The notes beneath the pieces were generated by a model. It saw only the letters and a program-made list of their open reading frames with translations. It ran no database searches and was not told where the DNA came from. Positions 29,508 through 37,120 of a stretch of 64,000 nt of DNA are shown piece by piece. Location of the stretch: the NCBI RefSeq assembly GCF_001758225.1, contig NZ_MAST01000002.1, positions 1 through 64,000 on the forward strand. The letters run 5' to 3'. Position numbers and translations under genes: made by a program. The stretch's first letter is position 1; every line of letters begins with the position of its first letter. The DNA is from Humibacillus sp. DSM 29435 (GTDB taxonomy: Bacteria; Actinomycetota; Actinomycetes; Actinomycetales; Dermatophilaceae).

Positions 29508-30388
29508 GCGATCCTCGGCAGTCCTAGGTCCGACCATGTTGAACCGAAAGGGCGGCTGTGCCACTCGAGGTCGCTGACGCCACCGGTCGAACCATTCGTT
29601 GCTGGGTTCAGCAAGGAGGCGACGGAACCGCGGGCACTCTGCTCGATCTCAGCGTGCGAAGCGACCATCATCAGTTCACCAACCTCCAGGTCCTTCTTGG
29701 ACTCCGCGACTAGGAAACGCATGAGACGCGCGAGGCCGACAAGGTTGCCGTAAGCGCGGGAGATGTATGTCTGATGGCGATAGAGCGCCACCATCGAAAG
29801 CCTCCCGTGCGAGAGGTTGAGGCTTAGATGGGACATGCACTGACCACCTCTGGCCGCGTTGTCATACCCTGCCACGTACGTCGATGCGGTTCCGACGGTC
29901 AGTGCCGCATCAGGCGCAGGGAGGCTCATCTCGACCTCATACCTATCGGCCCAGTTTGTGTCATCGTTGAGGTAGCCGACTAGGCGGCTCAGCTGATTGA
30001 CGTCATTGCCGCCATAGGTGGGATATCGGAGAAGGCGGCCAATGTAGGTCCCAGCCTTGGGTCCCCACGACGTGACGGTTCCGTTTCGGCCTGACTGGCC
30101 AGCCAGAGCGGCCGCATAGAAGTTCTCCGGCTTGCCCACCCGGTACAGCGAGATTGGAAAGATGGTGTTGGCCACGGTATGAACGCTCTTGTTGAAGTCG
30201 TTGGGCCGTTCAGTGCGGAGTTCCGCCACCTTGCGATCCAGCGCCTGCCGAACCCCAACGATCTCCTGGTCCGGATGTTCGACAGTGACCGAGAAGTTCA
30301 CTGCGCTTGAAGCGGCCTGGTTGTGCAATGCCTCGAGCGCGGCGAGCCACGCGCTCGAGATGTTCGAGCCTGAGACGTGCGTACTCAC
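29504..30388 (-). CDS. Divergent thymidylate-synthase-superfamily protein
   Basis: A 294-residue protein not obvious at first sight, but residues 181-250 align with the catalytic core of thymidylate synthase. GGQCMSHLSLNLSHGRLS (Cys184 as nucleophile) matches the PCHxxxQFxVxDGKLS region. ALYRHQTYISRAYGNLVGLARLMRFL matches YQRSxDxFLGxPFNIAxYALLxHML, with Arg204 and Asn215 at the phosphate- and uracil-reading positions. DLEVGELMMVASHAEI matches DLEVGDFxxxxGDxHxY. The N-terminal part (GTYIGRLLRYP, NQLSRLVGYLND) corresponds to the WGxYGxxLR region. Asn rather than Asp at the N177 position suggests dUMP rather than dCMP. It could methylate or hydroxymethylate a pyrimidine nucleotide. It overlaps both neighbours by 4 nt. 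Confidence 0.7.
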   Translation of the reverse strand: MSTHVSGSNISSAWLAALEALHNQAASSAVNFSVTVEHPDQEIVGVRQALDRKVAELRTERPNDFNKSVHTVANTIFPISLYRVGKPENFYAAALAGQSGRNGTVTSWGPKAGTYIGRLLRYPTYGGNDVNQLSRLVGYLNDDTNWADRYEVEMSLPAPDAALTVGTASTYVAGYDNAARGGQCMSHLSLNLSHGRLSMVALYRHQTYISRAYGNLVGLARLMRFLVAESKKDLEVGELMMVASHAEIEQSARGSVASLLNPATNGSTGGVSDLEWHSRPFGSTWSDLGLPRIA

Positions 30389-30645
30389 TGGACCCCTTTC
30401 AACGCTACATCAATCAATGAGCCAAGGCTCGCGTATTGCTCAGGCCCGAGGTCGGCCGGCGCAGGTAGGTTGATGCCCGTCAAGATCTCGATCTTGACGA
30501 GAAGGAACTCAGCCGTCTTGCTGTCGAGCTCGAGCATGTACTCGTCAGGATTCGCGGCTAGTGCCTCATCCACCTCGTCGCCAAGCGCGAGATCACCACG
30601 AAGCGTCTCAAGCATCCACCCTCTGATGTCGTCTCGATCTGGCAT
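30385..30645 (-). CDS. Small acyl-carrier-protein-like protein
   Basis: An 86-residue acidic, helical protein. The stretch YMLELDSKTAEFLLVKIEIL resembles the carrier-protein signature with the phosphopantetheine-accepting serine (DS; Ser42 here), followed by TGINLPAPADLGPEQYASLGSLIDVAL, matching ACP helix 3 and 4. The usual DSL is DSK. ATG at 30645 is chosen because GAGGGGG stands about 5 nt upstream; a GTG at 30651 is weaker. It is the first gene of the six-gene operon, overlapping the TS-like gene (ATGA), and a phosphopantetheinyl transferase follows two genes later, which supports the assignment. What it carries is unknown. Confidence 0.65.
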   Translation of the reverse strand: MPDRDDIRGWMLETLRGDLALGDEVDEALAANPDEYMLELDSKTAEFLLVKIEILTGINLPAPADLGPEQYASLGSLIDVALKGVQ

Positions 30646-30693
30646 CTCCACCCCCTCGATGTCTCAACTTCCGTCAGGGTATCGCAAACCTGC

Positions 30694-30721
30694 TTGAAAA
30701 TCGAGCATCGTGTCGTAGGCT
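30694..30721 (+). promoter_or_regulatory. Candidate promoter for the MazG-kinase gene in the divergent region
   Basis: TTGAAA (30694-30699), 16-bp spacer, TAGGCT (30716-30721), a fair match to -35 and actinobacterial TAnnnT -10 boxes. It lies 44 bp before the ATG at 30765, which has AAGGG just upstream. The 119-bp gap between the ACP-like and MazG-kinase genes must drive both transcripts and is the obvious target for the XRE regulator. Confidence 0.4.
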
Positions 30722-30764
30722 GCACGATCACGACCCGATCCGCCACCGAAAGTGCAAGGGACCT

Positions 30765-32267
30765 ATGGACATCAACGACTACCAAGAGAGTGCACGGGCG
30801 AGCGACGTCCTGCCCGCTGACGATCTCGCGCTGCCGATGCTCGGCCTTGCCGGCGAGGTCGGCAATCTCGCCGCCGAGTTGAAGAAGCGGGAGCGCGATC
30901 AAGCTGGCTACGTCGGGTTCCAAGCCGAGGTCCGGGAAGAGCTCGGCGACCTCATTTGGTATGCGGCCGCGCTGGCTCGACGGTGCGATGTCGAGTTGGG
31001 ACAGGTGCTGTCCGAGAACCTAGCGAAGGTCCGGGAGCGCTACGACCGTTTCCCGAGCCCACCGCCGCACCGGCTGTTCGACGAAGCATTCGCGACACAT
31101 GAGCAACTGCCGCGGCAGGTTTATATCACGTTCGTCGAAACAACCGAGTCGGACCGCGGTGCCGAACCGGTTCCTGTCGTACGGATCTACCGCGGCGGCA
31201 GCAAGATCGGTGACCCGCTAGACGACAACAGCGACGACAACGACGACTATCGCTTCCACGACGTCATCCATCTCGCTCACATGGCGGTACTCGGTTGGTC
31301 GCCAACCCTTCGGGGATTGCTTGATGTCAAGCGCCGAAGCACGCCCGATTTGAATCGAGTCGAGGATGGAGGTCGCGCGGTTGTCATTGAGGAGGGCCTT
31401 GCGGCCTACGTCTTCTCCGAAGCGGCGGAACACACCTTCTTCGCGTCGAGCGAACGCGTTCCTGCCGACATCATCAAGGCATGCCGCCGAATGACTGGAC
31501 ACCTTGAGGTATCGCAGCGCACCGCGGCGGACTGGGAGTACGCAATCCTGGCGGGCTACGAAATGTTCCGGTCTTTGCGGCAGCATCGAGGGGGAACGGT
31601 TCATGCCGACCTCCTGTCGCGAACACTGACGTTCACGCCGCCGTCACCTAACGTGGCCGTGGAGCGGCGGACTATCGCACTGAGGTCTGGCGCCGTCGTA
31701 GTCTTTGAGGGTCTCGACAAGGCCGGGAAGAGCACGCAACTCGACCTTCTGCAGGGCGCTGTCGATCCAACTTCCGCCACCTTCGCCCATATGCCGTCTG
31801 GCTTTGCGGAGTTCACCCGCAGGCTTTATCGGGTGCTTGAGACTAACCCCCCGACGACGGCGCTAGCCCGCCAGCTCGCACATCTATCCTGTCACAGCGA
31901 ATCGATCGACGACCTCATCGGCGCCTCAGAGCGCGGCGCACTCGTACTCGATCGCTGGTGGTGGTCCACGCTCGCATACGGGTGGTACGCGAACCCGGAT
32001 TCACTTGGGATCTCGCAAGAGGACTTCACGGCGCTCATTGACCAGATCTGGCAGCGAGTCGAGGCAGACGTGGTCTTCCTTTTCTTAACCGCGTACGCTG
32101 GTGACGAAAATAACGCACCCGGCGTGAAGGAGGGGTACGAGGCCATAGCTGCTGCGTCGGAGGTAGGCCAAGTGGTTTTTGTGCCTGCGATGTCGGAAGA
32201 GGAGACGCACAATTTCGTGGTCGCCGAGCTGGCCCGACGCGGATTGCTTATATTAGAAGAGGGCTAG
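30765..32267 (+). CDS. MazG-like pyrophosphohydrolase fused to a thymidylate-kinase-like P-loop domain
   Basis: A 500-residue protein of three parts. Residues 1-100 form an all-alpha NTP-pyrophosphohydrolase domain: LGLAGEVGNLAAELKK and VREELGDLIWYAAALA supply the metal-binding acids (E31, E38, E59, D62). Residues about 105-295 are a domain found attached to some MazG proteins (YRFHDVIHLAHMAVLGWSP, EDGGRAVVIEEGLAAYVF) of unknown function. Residues about 308-500 are a thymidylate-kinase-like P-loop enzyme: VVVFEGLDKAGKSTQLDLL (316-324), then LVLDRWWWSTLAYGW (DR motif). Joining an NTP-removing and a dNMP-phosphorylating activity suggests reshaping of a pyrimidine nucleotide pool. Its 3' end overlaps the convergent next gene by 15 bp. 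Confidence 0.82.
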   Translation: MDINDYQESARASDVLPADDLALPMLGLAGEVGNLAAELKKRERDQAGYVGFQAEVREELGDLIWYAAALARRCDVELGQVLSENLAKVRERYDRFPSPPPHRLFDEAFATHEQLPRQVYITFVETTESDRGAEPVPVVRIYRGGSKIGDPLDDNSDDNDDYRFHDVIHLAHMAVLGWSPTLRGLLDVKRRSTPDLNRVEDGGRAVVIEEGLAAYVFSEAAEHTFFASSERVPADIIKACRRMTGHLEVSQRTAADWEYAILAGYEMFRSLRQHRGGTVHADLLSRTLTFTPPSPNVAVERRTIALRSGAVVVFEGLDKAGKSTQLDLLQGAVDPTSATFAHMPSGFAEFTRRLYRVLETNPPTTALARQLAHLSCHSESIDDLIGASERGALVLDRWWWSTLAYGWYANPDSLGISQEDFTALIDQIWQRVEADVVFLFLTAYAGDENNAPGVKEGYEAIAAASEVGQVVFVPAMSEEETHNFVVAELARRGLLILEEG

Positions 32268-33263
32268 TGCGGGAGTCTTTGGCGCGATGGTCGGATGAAG
32301 GTCCCATTTGGGCGGGAAGTGAGGCAGTTCCAACGGCCCCTTGGCCAAGAACTGCTGTTTGATCCGCATCCGGTTGCCGACGCCTCGATGTGTCGGGTGG
32401 GCGACTCGTGCGTACTTGTCGGTCTCGCAGAACAAGTTTTGGCAGTCTATGAGTTTCAATCGTCGGCCGAACAAGTCTCGGAAGTCCACTCCATAATGGC
32501 TGATCTGCTCTTCCTGTGTGTCAACCATCCAGCGAATCAGATCTGCCGCCGGGAGCCCACGCGAATCTGGGAGGCACTTCGCGAGGCCGCTCACGGCACC
32601 TGGCCCTGCAACGACGAAATCGTCCTCGTCAAAGTCGATGATCGGGGAGTAGTTCAGATCGATGGTCAACTGGTAGGCCAAGAATGGCCCGAGCGACGGG
32701 TAGGACGCGATGAGCTCGAAGACCTGCCTAAGGCTGCTGGCCTCGGTCAGGCGCTTTGGGAGGTGGCTGTTCATCATGTGCTCTGCAAGCGCAAGGTGAT
32801 TGCGGTGCTTTCTCGCATGCCCAAACGGTGGCGGAGGCACGATGTATGCGGCCGAGTAGATGGTTCTGCCAGTCGCCATCTGCTTGTCGAGGATCTCGCC
32901 GTAGGTTGTCGGATCGAAGTCGTTCCAAGTGACCGGGCCCCTTGACTGCTCCAGGACTGACCATGTCTCAGGCTTGTTGAAGAACCTGAAGAGTAGCGTC
33001 CGAAGCACGACGTCCTCTGGGGTCTGAGGGCCCTCGTAGATGACCCGGATGAGGTCCTGGGAAACGCGATCGGCGGCGCGGTAGGCATTGGTGAAGCGGT
33101 ACTGCGCGACGATCGGGTCGGTTGTCCACGGCGCCGGATCGCCTGACAGGCGTGCGTGATAAACGTGCTGCCGTTCGGCGGCGAGCCTCCAGTAGCTCTC
33201 AAGCACTTCTGAGGCGATGATCCGCCGCCCCGCCACTCTCCCTGACCACATCCCACCAATCAT
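32253..33263 (-). CDS. 5-hmdU DNA kinase helical-domain-like protein (DNA base hypermodification family)
   Basis: A 336-residue protein matching the family annotated as 5-hmdU DNA kinase helical domain / nucleotide kinase domain-containing. Signatures are VLESYWRLAAERQHVYHARLSG, YRFTNAYRAADRVSQDLIRVIY, LRTLLFRFFNKPETW, and YPSLGPFLAYQLTIDLNYSP followed by DFVVAGPGAVSGL. The last part resembles helix-hairpin-helix glycosylase-like DNA-binding elements. No Walker A is present, so it is not by itself a classical P-loop kinase; the kinase-like domain lies in the neighbouring fusion protein. Homologues occur with phage and bacterial thymidine-hypermodification genes. It converges with and overlaps the MazG-kinase gene, sharing the same island. 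Function in vivo unproven. Confidence 0.7.
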   Translation of the reverse strand: MIGGMWSGRVAGRRIIASEVLESYWRLAAERQHVYHARLSGDPAPWTTDPIVAQYRFTNAYRAADRVSQDLIRVIYEGPQTPEDVVLRTLLFRFFNKPETWSVLEQSRGPVTWNDFDPTTYGEILDKQMATGRTIYSAAYIVPPPPFGHARKHRNHLALAEHMMNSHLPKRLTEASSLRQVFELIASYPSLGPFLAYQLTIDLNYSPIIDFDEDDFVVAGPGAVSGLAKCLPDSRGLPAADLIRWMVDTQEEQISHYGVDFRDLFGRRLKLIDCQNLFCETDKYARVAHPTHRGVGNRMRIKQQFLAKGPLELPHFPPKWDLHPTIAPKTPALALF

Positions 33264-33971
33264 CTACTCACCACCTCCCAACCGACCAGGCACCCCCGCC
33301 GAACGGCGTCCGAGTACGCACCTTCGTACTTGCGTCCGCACCGTTTGCGCGGCTCCCGGATCCTGAGCCAAGCCTCGGCGCGCGGTTGCCGTGGCCCGGC
33401 TCGCGGAGAGGACCCCCGGGCGTCATCGGCACGCGTCTCGAGGACCGGCCGAAGACGCGACGCTGGTCCGCGCTGCCAGCCGGAAGTTGACTTCTTGGCA
33501 CCGTCGGCCCGTCCTCCCTCACGCTTCTGATGTTCGTCCACACCGCGACTTGTGTCGTCCTCGACGCGCCGCTGGCAGCAGGCTGATCATCAATCCGGGC
33601 CGTCCGTACAAGCCTCCAGGCGGGTCTTCGTCACATGGCGAGATGTGAATCCGTCCAGGATGTGTCCGCCGACGGGCGTAGGCCTCGGGCCTGCAGCACT
33701 TCATAGCATTTGCAGCGAGATGCCTGCGGTGCGAATCACGGGCACTGCGCCCAATCTGGGCGGAGTGACGCACCTCATCGGCATGCTTCGAAAAGCCGGA
33801 TCGTCGTCTTGCCCGGATCAGCCCGGGCAGGGTTGTGACGACCCCAAGGTCTCCGTCCTGGGCGTCCCGCGGCGGGCTGAACGGCGAGTCTGACCCACCA
33901 CGCGATGCGAGGCTCCAAGAGCATGCCCCGCCGGCCATATCGAGAACAGTTTCATGTCACACGCGCGGACA

Positions 33972-34085
33972 GATCTCGACATCAACTGTCGAGAAGCAGC
34001 CAAGACTGCACGACCCTGAGCGTGACACCTTGCACAACGGGCCCGTCTGAAGCCGGCCGCGCAAAGTAGCTTGGCGCACGCACTA
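33972..34085 (+). repeat. Right boundary direct repeat of the accessory island
   Basis: Direct copy of 26714-26828, including the inverted repeat TCTCGACA, TCAAC, TGTCGAGA (33974-33994) and the closing CGCAAAGTAGC...CACGCACTA. The interval 33264-34330 around it, over 1 kb, contains no gene I can recognise; no integrase, transposase or phage gene is visible in or next to it. Confidence 0.85.
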
Positions 34086-34330
34086 TCTGCGGCCTGGTCG
34101 GAAGTCGGGGAACAGGCCGCTCATGCATGGCTATGCATGGATGCCCTCACCCGAGGAGCCGCGACGATCGCCGCCTGGGTCTGTCGTTCCACTTTGTTGA
34201 GGTCATGGACGTTGGACGATGGCAAGGCCCGCATGGGGATCGGTGACCGGAACGAGAACTGCGCGGTCGCCGTAGTCAGTCGTCGAAGCTGACGAATGCC
34301 ATCAGAATGCCGGGGTCGAAGTCGCGAGCC

Positions 34331-34905
34331 TCACATCACCAGCCGTAGCCAGCGCATGTTGGTGTAGCGCCGCAGGAGCAGGCCGTCGAGTCCGAATCGA
34401 CGCCCGGGGGCAGTGATGATGAAGAGGACCCCGAGGATGAGCAGAAGGTAGTTCTGTCCGATCGAGTCGGCGCCCCCGCCTGCTGCTGCTAGGAGATTCG
34501 CTAGTGCTGATAGGGCGGCTACGAGACCTCCGATCCTGGTGAGTAGGCCGAGTGGGAGAGAGATGCCGGCTGCCGCTTCCCGAGGAAGATGATCCACGCC
34601 CAGAAGCTGGCGTTGTCGTAGATGGTGGTCGCGACGAAGTGCCCGATCCGTGGGTAGAGGGAGTGGGCGGCGAATCCCGTCGGACCGCTGATGCGGGCCT
34701 TCAGGAAGGCTCCCGATAGGAAGTAGCCACCCACCTTTGAATCTGCGCCGAAGAAGGCGCCGTTTATCCAGGGCCATTAGGTCAGGATGCGTAGTGCGAC
34801 CAGCGTGACCACCGCGCCCACGGGTCCGTTGTGGACGATGTTGTGTGCCCGGCGCTCAGCGGTGCCGTTACCTGCGGTCGTAGCGCCTGCCTTGAGATCA
34901 GTCAT
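34331..34905 (-). pseudogene. Degenerate DoxX/DoxD-family membrane protein gene
   Basis: The ATG at 34905 has GGGAG upstream and opens MTDLKAGATTAGNGTAERR, continuing to LRILT, where a TAA stop interrupts the frame. The same frame resumes WPWINGAFFGADSKVGGYFLSGAFLKA... up to FWAWIIFLG, then a frameshift moves the rest (LTRIGGLVAALSALANLLA, NYLLLILGVLFIITAPGRRFGLDGLLLRRY) into another frame. Together these pieces give a full DoxD/TQO-type four-helix membrane protein of thiosulfate:quinone oxidoreductase kind. One nonsense mutation and one indel make it dead, unless both are sequence errors. Confidence 0.75.
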
Positions 34906-34938
34906 CTTAAGTGCTCCCTATTTCCAGAGCTGGGTTCG

Positions 34939-35056
34939 TCATCCCCAGATCACCTGGTTAATCCCTGGGCCCACCCACACCAGGATGATTGCGAGGCCCC
35001 CGAAAACCAGTCCGGCCACCAGGGGGCTGATGCTGACCTGAGATCGGCGTACCTGC
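34939..35056 (-). other. Possible small membrane protein or remnant next to the DoxD-like pseudogene
   Basis: The C-terminal ~38 codons read VRRSQVSISPLVAGLVFGGLAIILVWVGPGINQVIWG, a plausible one-helix membrane segment, ending just upstream of the DoxD-like pseudogene on the same strand. No good start codon or ribosome site is evident, and the longer frame upstream of it looks non-coding. It may be a tiny partner protein or a decayed piece. I do not recognise a family. Confidence 0.3.
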
Positions 35057-35407
35057 GACCACGCGGCCGCCCCCCTCTGACGGCTACCCCACAACCGGTG
35101 GGGTGTCTCAGATAAGCCTGACCGAGAGGGGTCCGATCCGCAGCCTGACCGCCACCAGTTCTGTACAGGCACGAGAACAACTGTGAACACGTAGCCAGCA
35201 TGAGCACCCGACGCTGGTCGAAATCGCGCGGCAGATGGACGATGAGCGCAGCGCCTGGGTCGACCTGTCAGCCGATGGCGCCGCAGACCCTGGCTGTCGT
35301 TCTCTGTCAAGGGCCAAGCTCAGGCTCCGCTGGTGGCCGCGAACATTGCCTCCGAGGTTGCGGCAGAACAGTGTTCGTCGGCCCTCGATCGTTGCCTCTC
35401 GCCTGCC

Positions 35408-35851
35408 CTAGTCGCGAAGTTCGAAGGACGTGCTAACGGTTCGGGCAGCGTGCAGCATCTGGGCGAGGAAATCCGCGACGGCCTCACGTTGCGCCGCATC
35501 GAAAGACGCGGCGACCAGATGTGCCGCCTCGGTGGCCGTGGCGTACGCGGCGCGGAGCTCCTCGAAACGAGGGGTCGCACGCAGGTGCGTCGACCGACCA
35601 TCGTGAGGATCCTGCGACCGGTCGATCCAACCCTCGGCCTCCAGTCGGACGAGCATCCCCGTCAGGGTGGCCGCTCTCAATCCAGTACGGCGTCTGAGGT
35701 GCGTCGGGGTACATGGCCCGTCGCGGTCGATCACGTCGAGGAGGTCGAGGTCGCGGGGCTTCAATCCCGCCTGGTCCGCGATCCGATCATTCAGGATTGC
35801 CAACTCGATGCGAAGGCTCCGGATCAGGTCGTTCAGATCTGGGGCGGTCAT
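35408..35851 (-). CDS. MarR-family transcriptional regulator
   Basis: A 147-residue winged-helix regulator: LKPRDLDLLDVIDRDGPCTPTHLRRRTGLRAATLTGMLVRLEAEGWIDRSQDPHDGRSTHLRATPRF, with the MarR wing signature DPHDGRS. Flanking helices provide dimerisation. It overlaps the upstream NAD(P)-binding gene by 4 nt (ATGA), so both are co-expressed from a promoter carrying a perfect 19-bp palindrome at 36510-36528, which is probably its operator (autorepression, relieved by an unknown ligand). Confidence 0.9.
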   Translation of the reverse strand: MTAPDLNDLIRSLRIELAILNDRIADQAGLKPRDLDLLDVIDRDGPCTPTHLRRRTGLRAATLTGMLVRLEAEGWIDRSQDPHDGRSTHLRATPRFEELRAAYATATEAAHLVAASFDAAQREAVADFLAQMLHAARTVSTSFELRD

Positions 35852-36498
35852 CGGTTGGTGGTCGGCGCGACTGCTGAGTGCACGTGGGCCGCGGGGCCGA
35901 GTTCGGCGAGCATCGCCGCAGCGAGGTCGACGCGTGAGGTGTAGCCCTGCGTCGGATGGTCGGGATCGAGCCGATACTCGGAGGCCTCATCGCGATCGAA
36001 CAGGCGGCCCGGGCGCATGATCGTCCACTCGATGTCATCGCAGGCGCGCAGGTACTCCTCCATTCTGCGCATGTCCGCGTACAACGTCCGGCCGAGGACT
36101 CCCCGAAGAAAGGGGAACAGGAGGTGGTCCGCGAACCAGTTCGTCGGCGGAGGCGGGTACGTGAGCCCCGAACTGACCACGACGAGCCGCCGCCCGCCGG
36201 CCCCGGCCCGCATTGCCTCGACCATCGCTCGGACACCAGCTGAATACACGGTGACCTCGCCACGCTGGTAGGCGGAGCCAAGCACGGACAACACGGCGTC
36301 AGCCCCGTCAATGGCGGCCGCTACCCCTGCACCGGATACCGCGTCGGCGCGAACTTGGACCAGCTGCGCACTGCCTGGCAGACCAAGCGGATCCGACCGG
36401 CGGCTGACCGCCCGCACCCGGTGCCCGGCCACCAGAGCGTCCCGGCAAATCAAGCGCCCCGTCGGTCCAGCGGCCCCGAAAACGACTACGTCCACCAC
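35848..36498 (-). CDS. NAD(P)-binding (NmrA/SDR_a5-like) oxidoreductase
   Basis: A 216-residue Rossmann protein: VVVFGAAGPTGRLICRDAL at the N-terminus (GxxGxxG), ALSVLGS-type strand LSVLGSAYQRGE, LVVVSSGLTY, and IMRPGRLFD. This is the atypical SDR family that includes flavin/biliverdin-reductase-like and NmrA-like proteins; the catalytic YxxxK is not evident. It is the first gene of a two-gene operon with MarR, which suggests a role in response to a small-molecule or electrophile signal. Substrate unknown. Confidence 0.85.
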   Translation of the reverse strand: MVDVVVFGAAGPTGRLICRDALVAGHRVRAVSRRSDPLGLPGSAQLVQVRADAVSGAGVAAAIDGADAVLSVLGSAYQRGEVTVYSAGVRAMVEAMRAGAGGRRLVVVSSGLTYPPPPTNWFADHLLFPFLRGVLGRTLYADMRRMEEYLRACDDIEWTIMRPGRLFDRDEASEYRLDPDHPTQGYTSRVDLAAAMLAELGPAAHVHSAVAPTTNR

Positions 36499-36509
36499 AC
36501 ACCCCCATC

Positions 36510-36528
36510 TAGTACGGAATCCGTACTA
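36510..36528. promoter_or_regulatory. Perfect 19-bp palindrome, probable MarR operator
   Basis: TAGTACGGA, A, TCCGTACTA: two perfect 9-bp arms around one central base, ending 12 bp before the NAD(P)-binding gene start on the minus strand. Position over the core promoter and perfect symmetry fit autoregulation by the MarR protein of this operon. Confidence 0.7.
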
Positions 36529-36638
36529 TACCTGTATGCGTGTTGCCCGCACCGGTCCCGGCTCGTCGAAGGCGTGCCAGAGGGAGATGGCGTGCTCAGT
36601 CGGTCGTCCACCGGGACGACCCGAAGGGAGGGGCGCCG

Positions 36639-36722
36639 ATGGCCGCGCGACGCCTGGCGGATGACCCGGGTTCGGTGGCGAGCCGAGATACGCGAGAACT
36701 GATCCTGCAGACCCCTGTCTGA
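36639..36722 (+). pseudogene. Possible stub of a TetR-type regulator
   Basis: A 27-codon frame with GAAGGGAGG upstream reads ...SRDTRELILQTPV then stop. DTRELILQTA is the usual opening of the TetR helix-turn-helix domain, but nothing recognisable follows in any frame for the next 300 bp. It is either a truncated remnant or chance. Low confidence. Confidence 0.25.
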
Positions 36723-37120
36723 TCAAGGGGGCGATGCCACAGGTGGACCCGCCCCAGCCTGGTCTTACGCGTCAGCCGGGCCTTGGGTGACCGCCGATTG
36801 ACCTCGTGACGTGTCTGACCGACACCAGCGACTCGCGCGGTTATGGATCAATCTGGCCGGCTGGTGGAGCGTTGAAAGTGGGGCGGGCAACGGTGGGCCG
36901 ACGGCGAAGTTCTGGGTCCCGGCATGGAACGCACGAACGACGTGCTGCCGCGGTTCCCGGACGTCAGTGTGCTGCAAGACACGCCGGCCGTTGGGTGGGT
37001 GCTCTTCCTCGGCGAGGACGTCCAGGACCTCGATGCCCCTGAAGCACCTCCCGGACGAGGCGTCGACTGAGGCGGCCGCTGAGGGACGCTGCGATATTGC
37101 TCGTAAGGTGAGAAATCTGT

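Noticed and set aside
32253-33263. Calling the hmdU-kinase-like protein a DNA glycosylase because of its helix-hairpin-helix-like PSLGPFLAYQL segment.
   Set aside because: The surrounding signatures (FTNAYRAADRVSQ, FFNKPETW) belong to the hypermodification family, and no FeS or catalytic Lys/Asp glycosylase pattern is evident.
26714-34085. Reading the island as a prophage because of the XRE-ImmA pair.
   Set aside because: No integrase, terminase, portal, capsid or tail gene is seen; XRE-ImmA pairs occur in many non-phage accessory regions.
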